In this document: piece after piece, positions 8,040-17,007 of the stretch
How positions within the stretch are numbered: position 1 is the stretch's first letter
How the letters are laid out: every line of letters starts with the position of its first letter
Source of the DNA: Bacillota bacterium
GTDB lineage: Bacteria; Bacillota; Clostridia; DSM-8532
Length of the DNA: 64,000 nt
NCBI GenBank assembly: GCA_023415205.1
Contig: JAEZLR010000045.1
Location: forward strand, 223,044-287,043
Reading direction: 5' to 3'
The notes under the pieces: model-generated
What the model was told of the DNA's origin: nothing
What the model saw: the letters and a program-made list of their open reading frames with translations, nothing else
Database searches by the model: none
Program-made: the position numbers and the translations under genes

Positions 8040-8888
8040 ATGAAGAGAATATACCTGAATCTCAAACGTTTTGATATCCCTAAGGCCTTTGGGGGTGTCA
8101 ACAGCCTGGCCCCCATGAAGGACTGGGCAGCGGTTATTGTAAAGAGCACTCAGGAAGCTCTTAAGGCTTATGATGCCGAGGCTGTCCGCTTTGAGATGTT
8201 TTTTCCGGAGGCTCATCTTTTGGGAGCTATCAACGCTTTGTCTGATGAGGGGAACCTGACCATTGGCTGTCAAAGCGTTTTCAGGGAGGATACGGCCATC
8301 GGCGGGAATTTTGGAGCCTTTACCTCCAACCGTACGGCCAATGCCGTTAAGGCCATGGGCTGTGGAAGTACCCTGATCGGTCACTGTGAGGAACGGCGGG
8401 ATAAGCTGGGAATCCTTATGGAGGCCGGGGTTAAGGATACGGATGCTGTCAATCGTTTGCTGAACAAGGAAATCCAATGCGCTATAAAGGCTGGTCTCAG
8501 GGTGCTATATTGCATCGGTGAGACCTCCGAGGAACGGCCCGAGTGGCAGAATACCTTAAGAAAGCAGCTTGAAATTGGCCTTGAGGGTGTGGATACCGCT
8601 GGGGTGACCATCGCCTACGAACCTGTCTGGGCCATTGGCCCCGGAAAAACTCCCCCCGACCGGGAGACCATTGCACAGGTGGGGCAATTTGTAAAAGAGG
8701 TTACGGGCGGTCTTTCTTTGGTCTATGGGGGAGGCCTTAAAAAGGATAACGCAGGAATGCTTGCGTCCATTCCCCAAATTGACGGTGGTTTGATTGCCCT
8801 GACCCGATTCAACGGAGATATCGGCTTTTATCCTGACGAATATTTGGAAATAATAAAGACCTATATGGAACCTCAATCAAACGAATAA
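8040..8888 (+). CDS. triosephosphate isomerase family protein, divergent
   Basis: TIM-barrel isomerase of 282 residues, about 30 longer than standard TpiA. Catalytic residues are kept: N7/K9 (NLK in place of NWK), H115 in LIGHCEERR and E194 in AYEPVWAIGPGKT. The phosphate-gripping loop near the C-terminus, GGASL in standard TPI, is replaced by ALTRFNG (about 253-259), so the substrate may differ from triose phosphate. The start is the ATG at 8040, behind a GGGGGGAAG site; an upstream in-frame GTG at 8022 overlaps the PFK end. Spacing to the LarA-like gene is 12 bp, so they are one operon. Confidence 0.82.
   Translation: MKRIYLNLKRFDIPKAFGGVNSLAPMKDWAAVIVKSTQEALKAYDAEAVRFEMFFPEAHLLGAINALSDEGNLTIGCQSVFREDTAIGGNFGAFTSNRTANAVKAMGCGSTLIGHCEERRDKLGILMEAGVKDTDAVNRLLNKEIQCAIKAGLRVLYCIGETSEERPEWQNTLRKQLEIGLEGVDTAGVTIAYEPVWAIGPGKTPPDRETIAQVGQFVKEVTGGLSLVYGGGLKKDNAGMLASIPQIDGGLIALTRFNGDIGFYPDEYLEIIKTYMEPQSNE
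8062..8073. promoter_or_regulatory. operator-like palindrome inside the TPI-like gene
   Basis: TCAAACGTTTTG repeats the AAACGTTT core of the two intergenic operators, about 1.3 kb downstream, near the 5' end of the TPI-like gene. It could be an auxiliary repressor site, or chance: one such 8-mer is expected per roughly 65 kb. Confidence 0.3.
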
Positions 8889-8900
8889 GGATGTGATAGA

Positions 8901-10373
8901 ATGAAACTCTCTTTTGAATATGGATCGGGCACGATGGAAGCTAATTTGCCCGATCATACCGACGTTTTCATTCCCGGGGAGACGGTGCCCGATCCGCCCT
9001 ATCTTGAAGATGTTGTTACAGCTACTCGAGAATCCCTGCTGAATCCTATAGGTATGGAGCCATTATCCCAATTGGCCAAAAAAGGATCAAAGGTAACGAT
9101 TGTTTTTCCAGACCGGGTGAAGGGCGGGGAGCAGCCTACCGCTCATCGTAAGGTAGCCATCCCCCTCATACTGGACGAGCTGTATAAGGCTGGGGTTGAG
9201 AAGAAGGACATCCTTCTTATTTGCTCCAATGGCCTTCATAGAAAAAATACCAAAGAGGAAATCTACAATATTCTCGGCGAGGATTTATTTAATGAATTCT
9301 GGTACTCCCACCAGATCATTAACCATGACAGCGAGGATTACGAAAACCTGGTAGACCTTGGCAAGACGCGCCGGGGAGACCCGGTGATCATGAACAAATA
9401 TGTTTATGATTCCGATGTGGCTATCTTAATCGGCCATACCCAGGGTAACCCATACGGAGGTTATTCTGGAGGTTATAAGCACTGTTCCACGGGCATCACC
9501 CATTGGCGAAGCATCGCCTCCCACCATGTTCCAGAGGTGATGCACAGGAAAGACTTTACTCCTGTGAATGGTACGTCCCTCATGCGCCGCAAGTTCGATG
9601 AAATCGGACAATATATGGAAGAGAAAATGGGTAAAAAGTTCTTTTGCTGTGATGCGGTGCTGGATACCAAGTCAAGGCAGATCGCTGTATTCAGCGGCTA
9701 TGCCAAGGAAATGCAGCCACTTTCATGGGAGGTGGCCGACAAGCGGACCTATGTGCATTGGGCGGAGAAAAAGTATGATGTCATGGTCTTTGGAATGCCT
9801 CAGTTTTTCCATTATGGCAACGGAATGGGCACCAATCCTATTATGATGATGCAGGCCATCTCGGCCCAGGTGATCCGCCATAAAAGAATTATGAGTGATA
9901 GATGTGTCATAATTTGCTCATCCCTCTGTAACGGTTATTTCCATGACGAGCTTTTTACAGGGTACAGGAAAGTTTATGAGATGTTCCAGCATGATTATAT
10001 GAACACTCTTGCCGATATGGACCGCTATGGAGAGTACTTTGCCACCCAGGAGGATTATATCCGCAATTATCGTTTCGGTAACGGCTTTCACCCCTTCCAT
10101 TCCTTCTCCATGATAAGCTGTGGACATATCGCCGAAATGAATACCTCGGCAATCTATATTGTTGGGGCACAGGAGCCCGGTATTGCTCGGGCCATGGGCC
10201 TCAAGACCAGGGCGACCTTTGAGGAAGCGCTCGAGGACGCAAAAAAGAAGTTTGTGGGCCCCAATCCCAATATTCTTGCGCTGCCCATGACCTTTAAATC
10301 AGCTTCGGTTCATCTGTGTATGAAGAGTGGAGTCCAGGGCAATTATGGTGTGGACTCCTGTCATATCGGTTAA
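8901..10373 (+). CDS. LarA-family nickel-pincer racemase homologue
   Basis: Homologue of nickel-dependent lactate racemase LarA (formerly DUF2088), 490 residues, longer than the roughly 425 of LarA. Residues needed for the nickel-pincer nucleotide are in place: H113 in NGLHRKNT, H179 in LIGHTQGN, K193 in GGYSGGYKH (covalent cofactor lysine) and H208/H209 in IASHH. Characterised homologues racemise or epimerise lactate, malate, other 2-hydroxyacids or sugar acids. Here the gene is third in a sugar operon, so a sugar-derived hydroxyacid or a direct sugar-acid epimerisation is a reasonable guess. The cofactor genes larB, larC and larE are not in the window. GGATGTGATAG provides the ribosome site. 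Confidence 0.82.
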   Translation: MKLSFEYGSGTMEANLPDHTDVFIPGETVPDPPYLEDVVTATRESLLNPIGMEPLSQLAKKGSKVTIVFPDRVKGGEQPTAHRKVAIPLILDELYKAGVEKKDILLICSNGLHRKNTKEEIYNILGEDLFNEFWYSHQIINHDSEDYENLVDLGKTRRGDPVIMNKYVYDSDVAILIGHTQGNPYGGYSGGYKHCSTGITHWRSIASHHVPEVMHRKDFTPVNGTSLMRRKFDEIGQYMEEKMGKKFFCCDAVLDTKSRQIAVFSGYAKEMQPLSWEVADKRTYVHWAEKKYDVMVFGMPQFFHYGNGMGTNPIMMMQAISAQVIRHKRIMSDRCVIICSSLCNGYFHDELFTGYRKVYEMFQHDYMNTLADMDRYGEYFATQEDYIRNYRFGNGFHPFHSFSMISCGHIAEMNTSAIYIVGAQEPGIARAMGLKTRATFEEALEDAKKKFVGPNPNILALPMTFKSASVHLCMKSGVQGNYGVDSCHIG

Positions 10374-10387
10374 ATATATTAGGGGGT

Positions 10388-10419
10388 GACAAGCCAACTG
10401 TGAAAGCAGTTGGCTTGTC
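10388..10419 (+). other. perfect 13-bp hairpin between LarA-like and mutarotase genes
   Basis: Arms at 10388-10400 and 10407-10419 are perfectly complementary with a six-base loop. No T-run follows, so it is more likely a processing or partial-attenuation structure lowering expression of the last gene than a full terminator. Confidence 0.55.
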
Positions 10420-10476
10420 TTGACTCAATGTATGAGCAGGCACCGGTGGCCGGCTCGAGGAAAGGAGTATGAGCAT

Positions 10477-11361
10477 ATGATCCATAGAATTGAGGATCAA
10501 GGCCTGAGGGTTGATGTCAACAGCCTGGGGGCAGAGCTTTGGTCCCTCTATAAAAAAGAAGAAGATATCGAATATCTCTGGCAGGGTGACACGGAGGTGT
10601 GGCCAAAGAGAGCTCCCGTCCTGTTTCCTCATTGTGGAAGGCTTAAGGAAAGTCGCTATAGCCACAATAATAGGATCTATGAATCTCCTATACATGGCTT
10701 TGTGCGGGATCATGAGCATCGGGTAGTGGATCAGAGCAAGACCTCTATCACGTTTTTATTGAGTGATAGCCCGGAGACCCTGAAGGTCTATCCCTTCCGA
10801 TTTAATCTTTACACTCGTTTTCAGCTTGATAACGGGAAGCTTACCCAATCCTTTGAGGTGGAGAACAAACAGGAGGAAGTGATGCTTTTCAGCCTGGGCT
10901 ATCACACAGGCTTTAAAGTCCCCTTTGATGCCTTTCACGGCGTCGAAGATTATTCAATTGTCTTTGAAAAGGAGGAAAGCCCTGTTGAGCTAAAATGTAA
11001 CGAAGAAGGGCTTTTGAATGGTAAAGAAGAAGTATATATGAAAAATCGTCGGACGATTGACGTTCACGAGGGTTTGTTTCCTTCGAGCTTCATCCTATCG
11101 GGTTTGAAATCCGAGTATGTTTCCATTGTGGAGAAAGACTCGGGCAGGGAAATCAAGGTTGGCATTAAGGATTTCCCCTATGTGGTGTTCTGGTCAAAGC
11201 CTAAAAAGATTCATTTTATCTGTGTGGAGCCCTGGTATGGCCTTCCTGACGCGGCCGATACCCAGGGTAGCTTCGAAACAAAGCCGGGAATTCTCACGCT
11301 CTCACCGGGACAAAGGTTCAGCTGCCAGATGACCATTGAAATCGGGAAGAAACTTAGGTGA
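10477..11361 (+). CDS. aldose 1-epimerase (galactose mutarotase-like) protein
   Basis: Aldose-1-epimerase superfamily protein of 294 residues. Typical blocks are LGAELWSLYKK, WPKRAPVLFPHCGRL, a histidine in IHGFVRDHEH and the late PYVVFWSKP and CVEPWYGLPD with the catalytic-type glutamate. The frame opens at 10420, but AAAGGAG at 10461-10467 supports the ATG at 10477. It is the last gene of the PFK operon and ends before a strong hairpin shared with the convergent gatD. It would interconvert anomers of the incoming sugar or, as in the YeaD subfamily, a hexose-6-phosphate. Confidence 0.85.
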   Translation: MIHRIEDQGLRVDVNSLGAELWSLYKKEEDIEYLWQGDTEVWPKRAPVLFPHCGRLKESRYSHNNRIYESPIHGFVRDHEHRVVDQSKTSITFLLSDSPETLKVYPFRFNLYTRFQLDNGKLTQSFEVENKQEEVMLFSLGYHTGFKVPFDAFHGVEDYSIVFEKEESPVELKCNEEGLLNGKEEVYMKNRRTIDVHEGLFPSSFILSGLKSEYVSIVEKDSGREIKVGIKDFPYVVFWSKPKKIHFICVEPWYGLPDAADTQGSFETKPGILTLSPGQRFSCQMTIEIGKKLR

Positions 11362-11407
11362 ACTGCGGGTACTACAAAACGGAGCTGGTCTCAAAAGTTT
11401 GTCTGAT

Positions 11408-11445
11408 GATATACCATGATGTTTAACTTAACATCATGGTATATC
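11408..11445. terminator. hairpin between convergent mutarotase and gatD
   Basis: Sixteen-bp perfect stem (11408-11423 with 11430-11445) and six-base loop, placed exactly between two convergent transcription units. There is no clear T-run on either strand, but position and strength fit a bidirectional terminator. Confidence 0.6.
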
Positions 11446-11457
11446 TGCTATTATGAA

Positions 11458-12207
11458 CTAACCTGCCAAAAAGCGTTTCAATAGGGCTTTCCGTGCAATG
11501 TTCTCGGTTTCGTTTTCCAGGCGGTCAAGTCCTTGAAAATCAGGATATTTGTTTAGAAGGGCCAGCTTGAGCAAATGATCGGTGAGCGCAGGATTCTTTG
11601 GCAGCAGACTACCATGAGAATATGAACAGAAGGTATTCCGGTAAACCGCACCCTCAAAGCCGTCCTCACTGTTGTTGCCAAAGCCCTTGATAACCTTTCC
11701 CAAAGGCTTGACGCCTTCTCCCAGGTAGGTTTTTCCCGAGTGATTCTCAAAGCCTATGATATAGCCGGACTGGCGGTCATCCTTTAAAAACTCCACTTCA
11801 TAGACCAGATTTCCTATAAGGCGCGTATCACTGCCATGGGTCCACAAATTGAGGGCACCAATACATTCAATTTCACTGCCCGTATGGGTTCGGTAGTACT
11901 TCCCAAGAAGCTGGAGACCGCCGCATATGCCCAGAAAAACCCTTCCAGCCTCAACAGCCTCGATGATGCGCTGGCGCTTTCCCTTCATAAGATCCTCCTG
12001 GATGATGGACTGCTCGTAGTCCTGACCGCCACCCATAAAGATGATGTCGTAATTTTCATAATCAAAAGAGTCTCCAAGGGACACCGGGACGATATTCACA
12101 TCAATACCGCGCCATTGGCATCGCTTGGAAAGGGCGATAATGTTGCCCCTGTCCCCATAGAGGTTCATGAGATCCGGATAAAGATGGCATAGGGTTAATT
12201 CGTACAT
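11458..12207 (-). CDS. gatD: lipid II isoglutaminyl synthase, glutaminase subunit GatD
   Basis: Class I glutamine amidotransferase-like (CobB/CobQ) subunit of 249 residues that feeds ammonia to MurT for amidation of the D-glutamate in lipid II. Seen: the N-terminal LTLCHLYPDLMNLYGDRGN, the nucleophile block FLGICGGLQLLG and GFENHSGKTYLG; the catalytic histidine is in CSYSHGSLLPKNP. The frame is open from 12255, but AAAAGGAG on the minus strand just before 12207 marks the start there. It follows murT by 38 bp and forms the usual murT-gatD operon of Gram-positive bacteria. Confidence 0.93.
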   Translation of the reverse strand: MYELTLCHLYPDLMNLYGDRGNIIALSKRCQWRGIDVNIVPVSLGDSFDYENYDIIFMGGGQDYEQSIIQEDLMKGKRQRIIEAVEAGRVFLGICGGLQLLGKYYRTHTGSEIECIGALNLWTHGSDTRLIGNLVYEVEFLKDDRQSGYIIGFENHSGKTYLGEGVKPLGKVIKGFGNNSEDGFEGAVYRNTFCSYSHGSLLPKNPALTDHLLKLALLNKYPDFQGLDRLENETENIARKALLKRFLAG

Positions 12208-12245
12208 AAAGACTCCTTTTAGTGGCAGTACTACAGGATATTTCG

Positions 12246-13643
12246 CTATTTCCAAAAGTCTTTCAGATGGTATCTGGTCTTGAGGGTCTGGCGAATATCC
12301 AGCATGGCGGTATAGGTGGGCAGAAGATAGAGTGCCTCGCTTCCAGCCGAGGCCTCTAGCATAGCGTCAATCAATGCGTTGTCATCATGCTCTATCTTGA
12401 TATGCTCCTCGGGTATGCCCGCGTACTTGAGGCGCAAGGCCATATCTTCGGCTCTGAGGCCCGAGACATAGAAGGCCCTCACCCGTTCCCGCATAAAAGC
12501 CAGAATTTCAAAATCCACATCCCAAAGCCAAGAGATATCGGTGCCGTCAGCCAGCTTGTCATTGATGGCCAAGGCCACCACACAGGGTTCCCTCTGAGTA
12601 AGAAGGTATTTGAGAACCTGGTTAAAGCCGGTTGGGTTTTTAACCAAAATCATCTTCAACTCTTTTTTATCAATAGAGACCGATTCCATCCGGCCAAAAC
12701 CGCATTCAAAGCCTTCTAAAACATAAGCAAGGCCTTTTTCATCCAGACCAAAATGAACCCCGAGGGCCGTTCCCGCAAGGGCGTTATATATATTGTACAG
12801 TCCGGGGAGGGCCAGCTTGACCGTGAGCTTTCCTCCGGGATAGGTGATTTCAACGGTGGAACTTAAATTATCATATTCCAGAATTTGAGTGCACTCAATC
12901 TGTGCCTGGGGGCGTTGGTAACCGCAATTGGGGCAATTAAAATGCCCCAGATGACCAAAAGAGGTGGAAGAATAGGTGTATCGGGTCATGCACTGAATGC
13001 AGAAAGCCGCATCGGTGTTGCCGCTGTCGGTGTCCTCCGGATACACCCCCTGTCCTAGACCGAAATAAATGACAGGGTTTGGTACCTTCTGGCCCAGCGA
13101 GGCACAGAGAGAATCATCAGCATTGAGGATGAGCTTGGTGTGAGGTGTGCCCAAAATACCTTCCCGAACACCCTTAAGGGTGGTGTAAAGCTCACCGTAC
13201 CGATCCAGCTGATCCCGGAAAAAGTTTGTTACAATGACCACCTCGGGTTTGAGCTTGGGAGCTATGGTACGGAAGGCCGCTTCATCGGTTTCCAACAGCG
13301 CCGTATGTCGAAGGGGCTTTCCCGTCAGGGAGAGGGCACTGATAAGCGTTGTCGTTATACCGCTGGCCAGATTGGCTCCGGATTTGTTGGTGATATATTT
13401 GACGCCGTTTTGGTCAAGCATGCCTGACACAATACGGGAAGTGGTTGTTTTTCCGTTGGTTCCGGTAATCATGATGACACGGAATTTACCGGCCAGCTCC
13501 CCTAAAAGGGAAGGGCATATTTTCAGGGCTACCTTGCCCGGCAGGCTTGTCCCTCCCCGATTGAGGAGACGTAAGAAAAATACCGTCAGCTTGGTCATAA
13601 TAATGGCAAAGATCATGCGAACTTTGATTAAAAAACTATTCAT
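12246..13643 (-). CDS. murT: lipid II isoglutaminyl synthase, Mur-ligase subunit MurT
   Basis: Mur-ligase-type subunit of 465 residues that activates the D-Glu carboxylate of lipid II with ATP. Seen: VIMITGTNGKTTTSRI (P-loop), TDEAAFR, TNFFRDQLDRYGE, and a zinc-ribbon insertion with CIQC and CPNC pairs that is characteristic of MurT. The DUF1727 C-terminal part ends DIRQTLKTRYHLKDFWK. The start at 13643 is set by AGGGAGT on the minus strand; the longer frame to 13667 has no ribosome site. It lies upstream of gatD. Confidence 0.93.
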   Translation of the reverse strand: MNSFLIKVRMIFAIIMTKLTVFFLRLLNRGGTSLPGKVALKICPSLLGELAGKFRVIMITGTNGKTTTSRIVSGMLDQNGVKYITNKSGANLASGITTTLISALSLTGKPLRHTALLETDEAAFRTIAPKLKPEVVIVTNFFRDQLDRYGELYTTLKGVREGILGTPHTKLILNADDSLCASLGQKVPNPVIYFGLGQGVYPEDTDSGNTDAAFCIQCMTRYTYSSTSFGHLGHFNCPNCGYQRPQAQIECTQILEYDNLSSTVEITYPGGKLTVKLALPGLYNIYNALAGTALGVHFGLDEKGLAYVLEGFECGFGRMESVSIDKKELKMILVKNPTGFNQVLKYLLTQREPCVVALAINDKLADGTDISWLWDVDFEILAFMRERVRAFYVSGLRAEDMALRLKYAGIPEEHIKIEHDDNALIDAMLEASAGSEALYLLPTYTAMLDIRQTLKTRYHLKDFWK

Positions 13644-13672
13644 CGATACTCCCTTTGAAGGCTTCACATAAA

Positions 13673-13702
13673 GCTTAAAAGGACGGATACTAAAGTCCGT
13701 CC
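13673..13702 (-). terminator. terminator after the receiver-only regulator
   Basis: Stem GGACGGA / TCCGTCC (13681-13687 with 13696-13702); on the minus strand it is followed by TTTT. It separates the receiver gene from murT-gatD. Confidence 0.65.
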
Positions 13703-13722
13703 CCTTGCTGAACCCTTTGCTT

Positions 13723-14154
13723 TTAAGAAATTGCTTCCTTAGTTTTAAGGTCCATGAGCTCTTTTAATGCCTTCCTGTAACGGATGGCAGCCTTGACTTT
13801 ATTGATAAAAATAAGGTGATTAATGCTGTCAAGGGGCTTGAGGACATAGTCAAACAGCTCATACTCATGGATGACCTTACTTATTATATCCGTTTTATCC
13901 ATACTTGTAGTCATAATAACAGGAATTGTCCGATAATAACCGGTTTTTTTAAATTCATTCAAAAAGGCGATACCGTCCATCACTGGCATAAACATGTCCA
14001 GCAGAATCAGGTCAATGTTACGTCCTTCGATCATATCCAGTGCTTCGCGGCCATTTAAAGCGGAAATAATGTTGTAGTGTTCATGATAGAGAAGATTCCT
14101 CAGAACGGCGTTGTCCAAAGCACTATCATCAATGACCAGAATAGTGTTAATCAT
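13723..14154 (-). CDS. receiver-only response regulator (CheY-like)
   Basis: Single-domain response regulator of 143 residues. D9/D10 and phosphoacceptor D53 (LILLDMFMPVMDG) are present, as is the lysine in YVLKPLDS; there is no output domain, only a short helical tail (about 120-143). The ATG has an AGGTGG site. It is monocistronic, ended by its own terminator and divergent from polA. It could act in a phosphorelay or by binding a partner protein; no kinase is nearby. Confidence 0.88.
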   Translation of the reverse strand: MINTILVIDDSALDNAVLRNLLYHEHYNIISALNGREALDMIEGRNIDLILLDMFMPVMDGIAFLNEFKKTGYYRTIPVIMTTSMDKTDIISKVIHEYELFDYVLKPLDSINHLIFINKVKAAIRYRKALKELMDLKTKEAIS

Positions 14155-14268
14155 GATTGTTTACCACCTATGTGTTAATCAATAATAACTTTTATGGATT
14201 AAAGCTAGTCCTTATTATACAATAAGAGAAGAATGATGTACAAGTCAATCACACCGGAGGACGGAAAA

Positions 14269-16956
14269 ATGAATGAAAAGCTGATGATTGTTGATGGAAA
14301 CAGTATTCTTAACAGGGCGTTTTACGCCATTAAAGGGCCCAGAATGCTGACCAAGGCTGATGGTACACCCACCAATGCCGTATTTGGCTTCATTAACATT
14401 CTGAATAAATATCTTGAGGAAGAACAACCCGATTATCTGGCCGTGGCTTTTGATCTTAAGGCCAAGACCTTTCGCCACAATCTTTACGACGGCTATAAGG
14501 CTGATCGGAAAGGCATGCCCGATGAGCTGGCTGTCCAGATGCCCATTGTCAAGCAAGTCCTTAAGGCCATGAACACAGCCATAGTGGAGGTGGAGGGCCT
14601 TGAAGCCGATGATCTTATTGGAATTTACTCAAAATCTGCTGAAGACGAGGGGATGCGGGTTTCTATACTCACAGGGGACAGGGATGCCCTACAGCTAGTC
14701 AGTGAGAGAGTTTCGGTTATTATCCCCACCACCAGCAAGGGACAGACCCTGACCACCAAATACACTCCCGATGAAATTATGGAAAAATACGGGGTTCCGC
14801 CCGAAAGCCTGATTGAGGTGAAAGCCCTCATGGGAGATCCCTCGGACAACATTCCGGGAGTGAAGGGCGTTGGAGAAAAAACTGCCCTGGAACTGGTTAA
14901 ACAGTATGGCTCCTTGGAGTCCCTTTATGAGAATATTGGCTCCATCACCAAGGAGAAGCTCAGGGCAAACCTGGAGGAATGTAAGGAGCTGGCTTTTTTA
15001 AGCCGTATTCTGGGGACCATTGTACGTAAAAAAGAAGGTCTTGCCTCCATAAAAACCTTCAAGCGTGGAGAATTTAATAAAAAGGAATTACTAAGCCTTT
15101 ACCGGGAACTGGAGTTTAACAGCTTCATTAAGAAGCTGGGGCTTGAGGAAGAGGAAGTGGTACCCAAGGCTTTGGAAGCCCTGGAAAAGGTGGAATATGA
15201 AGCCATAGAGGACGCAAATCGACTCAAAGAGGTGTTCGGTGAGCTGGCGGGTTGGGATCAGCTAGTCATCATGCCCCTTTTGGCTCACAATAGCCGGGTG
15301 GGTGGACAGCTTCTGGCCTTGGCCATAGGAGGCCGGGAAAAGCACTATTTTATTTCAACGAAGAAAATTGATGAGGATTTACTATCACAGGCGCTGAAGG
15401 CTCTGCTGGATTCGGACAGACTCAATCTCATCAGTCATAATGTCAAGGAGTTTTACACCTGGATGCTCAGCCATCAAACCGAAATAAAATGCCGGATTTT
15501 TGACACCATGGTGGCCGAATACCTGATTGATGCCCTAACCAGTCGTTACGGGCTTCCTTCCCTCTGTGCCAAGTACAGGGGACAGGAGCTTAGTCTGCCC
15601 GAAGCTCCCAAGGGAAAAGGTAAACAGCTCTCTTTTGAGGACGATCAAGCCGGTTGGGCAGAGGCCATGAGCCAGGCCCTTTCAGCCCTATGGGTCATCT
15701 ATGAAAGGCAGCAGTCCCTTCTTAATGAAAACAGCCAAAATGCCCTTTACTACGATATGGAGCTACCCCTCTCATTAGTGCTGGGTAGTATGGAATACTA
15801 TGGCTTCAAGGTGGATCACCGGATTCTTGAAGAATATGGGGAGAGACTGGAAAAGCGTATACGCTCTTTAGAACAGACCATATTCATGCTGGCAGCCGAG
15901 GAGTTTAATATCAATTCTCCCAAGCAGTTGGGGGTCATCCTATTTGAGAGGCTAGGCCTCAAATCAGCAAAGAAGACCAAAACGGGGTATTCTACCGATG
16001 CCGAGGTGCTCCAGGATTTAAGCGACCAACACGAGATCATTCCCTGTATTCTGGAATACCGCCAGTTAGTTAAATTGAAATCCACCTATGCTGAGGGTCT
16101 GGTCAAGGTTATCAATCCGGAGACCGGGCGTATTCATTCCAGCTTTAATCAGACGGTTACCGCCACGGGACGTATCTCCAGTACCGAGCCCAATCTTCAA
16201 AACATCCCTATCCGTACTGAGTTGGGAAGGGAAATCAGGAGGGCCTTTATCCCCGAGGAAGGCTTCATGTTTGTGGATGCCGACTATTCCCAGATCGAGC
16301 TGAGGGTGCTGGCTCATATCACCGATGACGAGATGCTTAAAAAGGCATTTGTGGATGGTGTGGACATTCATACCCTCACCGCCTCCCAGGTGTTCAGAGT
16401 GCCCATCGATGCGGTCACTTCCGACATGCGCCGAAGCGCCAAGGCGGTTAATTTCGGTATTGTCTACGGCATTAGCGATTTTTCCCTGGCCAAGGATATT
16501 GGTGTCACAAAAAAGGAAGCAGCCCGCTATATAGACGGCTATCTCTCCACGTATCCAGGGGTTAGAGACTATATGGAGGCCACGGTCAGGACGGGACAGG
16601 ATAAGGGTTATGTAGAGACCCTCTTCCACAGGATCAGGCACATCCCCGAGCTTAAGTCCTCTAATTTCCAGGTTCGTTCCTTTGGCAAGAGAGTGGCTAT
16701 GAATACGCCCATTCAGGGAAGCGCCGCCGATATTATTAAAATTGCCATGGTCAGGGTTTGGCGGGAGCTCAAGGAGAAAGGCCTGAAATCAAGGCTGATC
16801 CTCCAGGTGCACGACGAGCTTCTCGTGGAGACCGCCCTTGACGAACTGGACATCGTCAAAGAGATTGTGAGAAGTAATATGGAAGCGGCAGTAAGCCTGA
16901 CAGTGCCCTTGATAGCCGATGTTTCCACCGGTAGTAACTGGTATGAGGCCAAATAA
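14269..16956 (+). CDS. polA: DNA polymerase I
   Basis: DNA polymerase I of 895 residues for repair and Okazaki fragment processing. Domains are an N-terminal 5' nuclease (about 1-295, with NSILNRAFYAI and LTGDRDALQLV), a degenerate 3'-5' exonuclease (about 300-480, without the DxE metal motif, as in Bacillus and Thermus enzymes), and the polymerase with motif A DADYSQIELR, motif B RRSAKAVNFGIVYG and motif C QVHDELLVE. The ATG at 14269 follows GGAGG by 8 bases; the in-frame ATG at 14233 has no such site. CoaE follows 51 bp downstream. Confidence 0.97.
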   Translation: MNEKLMIVDGNSILNRAFYAIKGPRMLTKADGTPTNAVFGFINILNKYLEEEQPDYLAVAFDLKAKTFRHNLYDGYKADRKGMPDELAVQMPIVKQVLKAMNTAIVEVEGLEADDLIGIYSKSAEDEGMRVSILTGDRDALQLVSERVSVIIPTTSKGQTLTTKYTPDEIMEKYGVPPESLIEVKALMGDPSDNIPGVKGVGEKTALELVKQYGSLESLYENIGSITKEKLRANLEECKELAFLSRILGTIVRKKEGLASIKTFKRGEFNKKELLSLYRELEFNSFIKKLGLEEEEVVPKALEALEKVEYEAIEDANRLKEVFGELAGWDQLVIMPLLAHNSRVGGQLLALAIGGREKHYFISTKKIDEDLLSQALKALLDSDRLNLISHNVKEFYTWMLSHQTEIKCRIFDTMVAEYLIDALTSRYGLPSLCAKYRGQELSLPEAPKGKGKQLSFEDDQAGWAEAMSQALSALWVIYERQQSLLNENSQNALYYDMELPLSLVLGSMEYYGFKVDHRILEEYGERLEKRIRSLEQTIFMLAAEEFNINSPKQLGVILFERLGLKSAKKTKTGYSTDAEVLQDLSDQHEIIPCILEYRQLVKLKSTYAEGLVKVINPETGRIHSSFNQTVTATGRISSTEPNLQNIPIRTELGREIRRAFIPEEGFMFVDADYSQIELRVLAHITDDEMLKKAFVDGVDIHTLTASQVFRVPIDAVTSDMRRSAKAVNFGIVYGISDFSLAKDIGVTKKEAARYIDGYLSTYPGVRDYMEATVRTGQDKGYVETLFHRIRHIPELKSSNFQVRSFGKRVAMNTPIQGSAADIIKIAMVRVWRELKEKGLKSRLILQVHDELLVETALDELDIVKEIVRSNMEAAVSLTVPLIADVSTGSNWYEAK

Positions 16957-17007
16957 AGAGCCCACTTATCAGGCACAAACATGAAGAGCAAGGAGCGAGT
17001 AATATCC

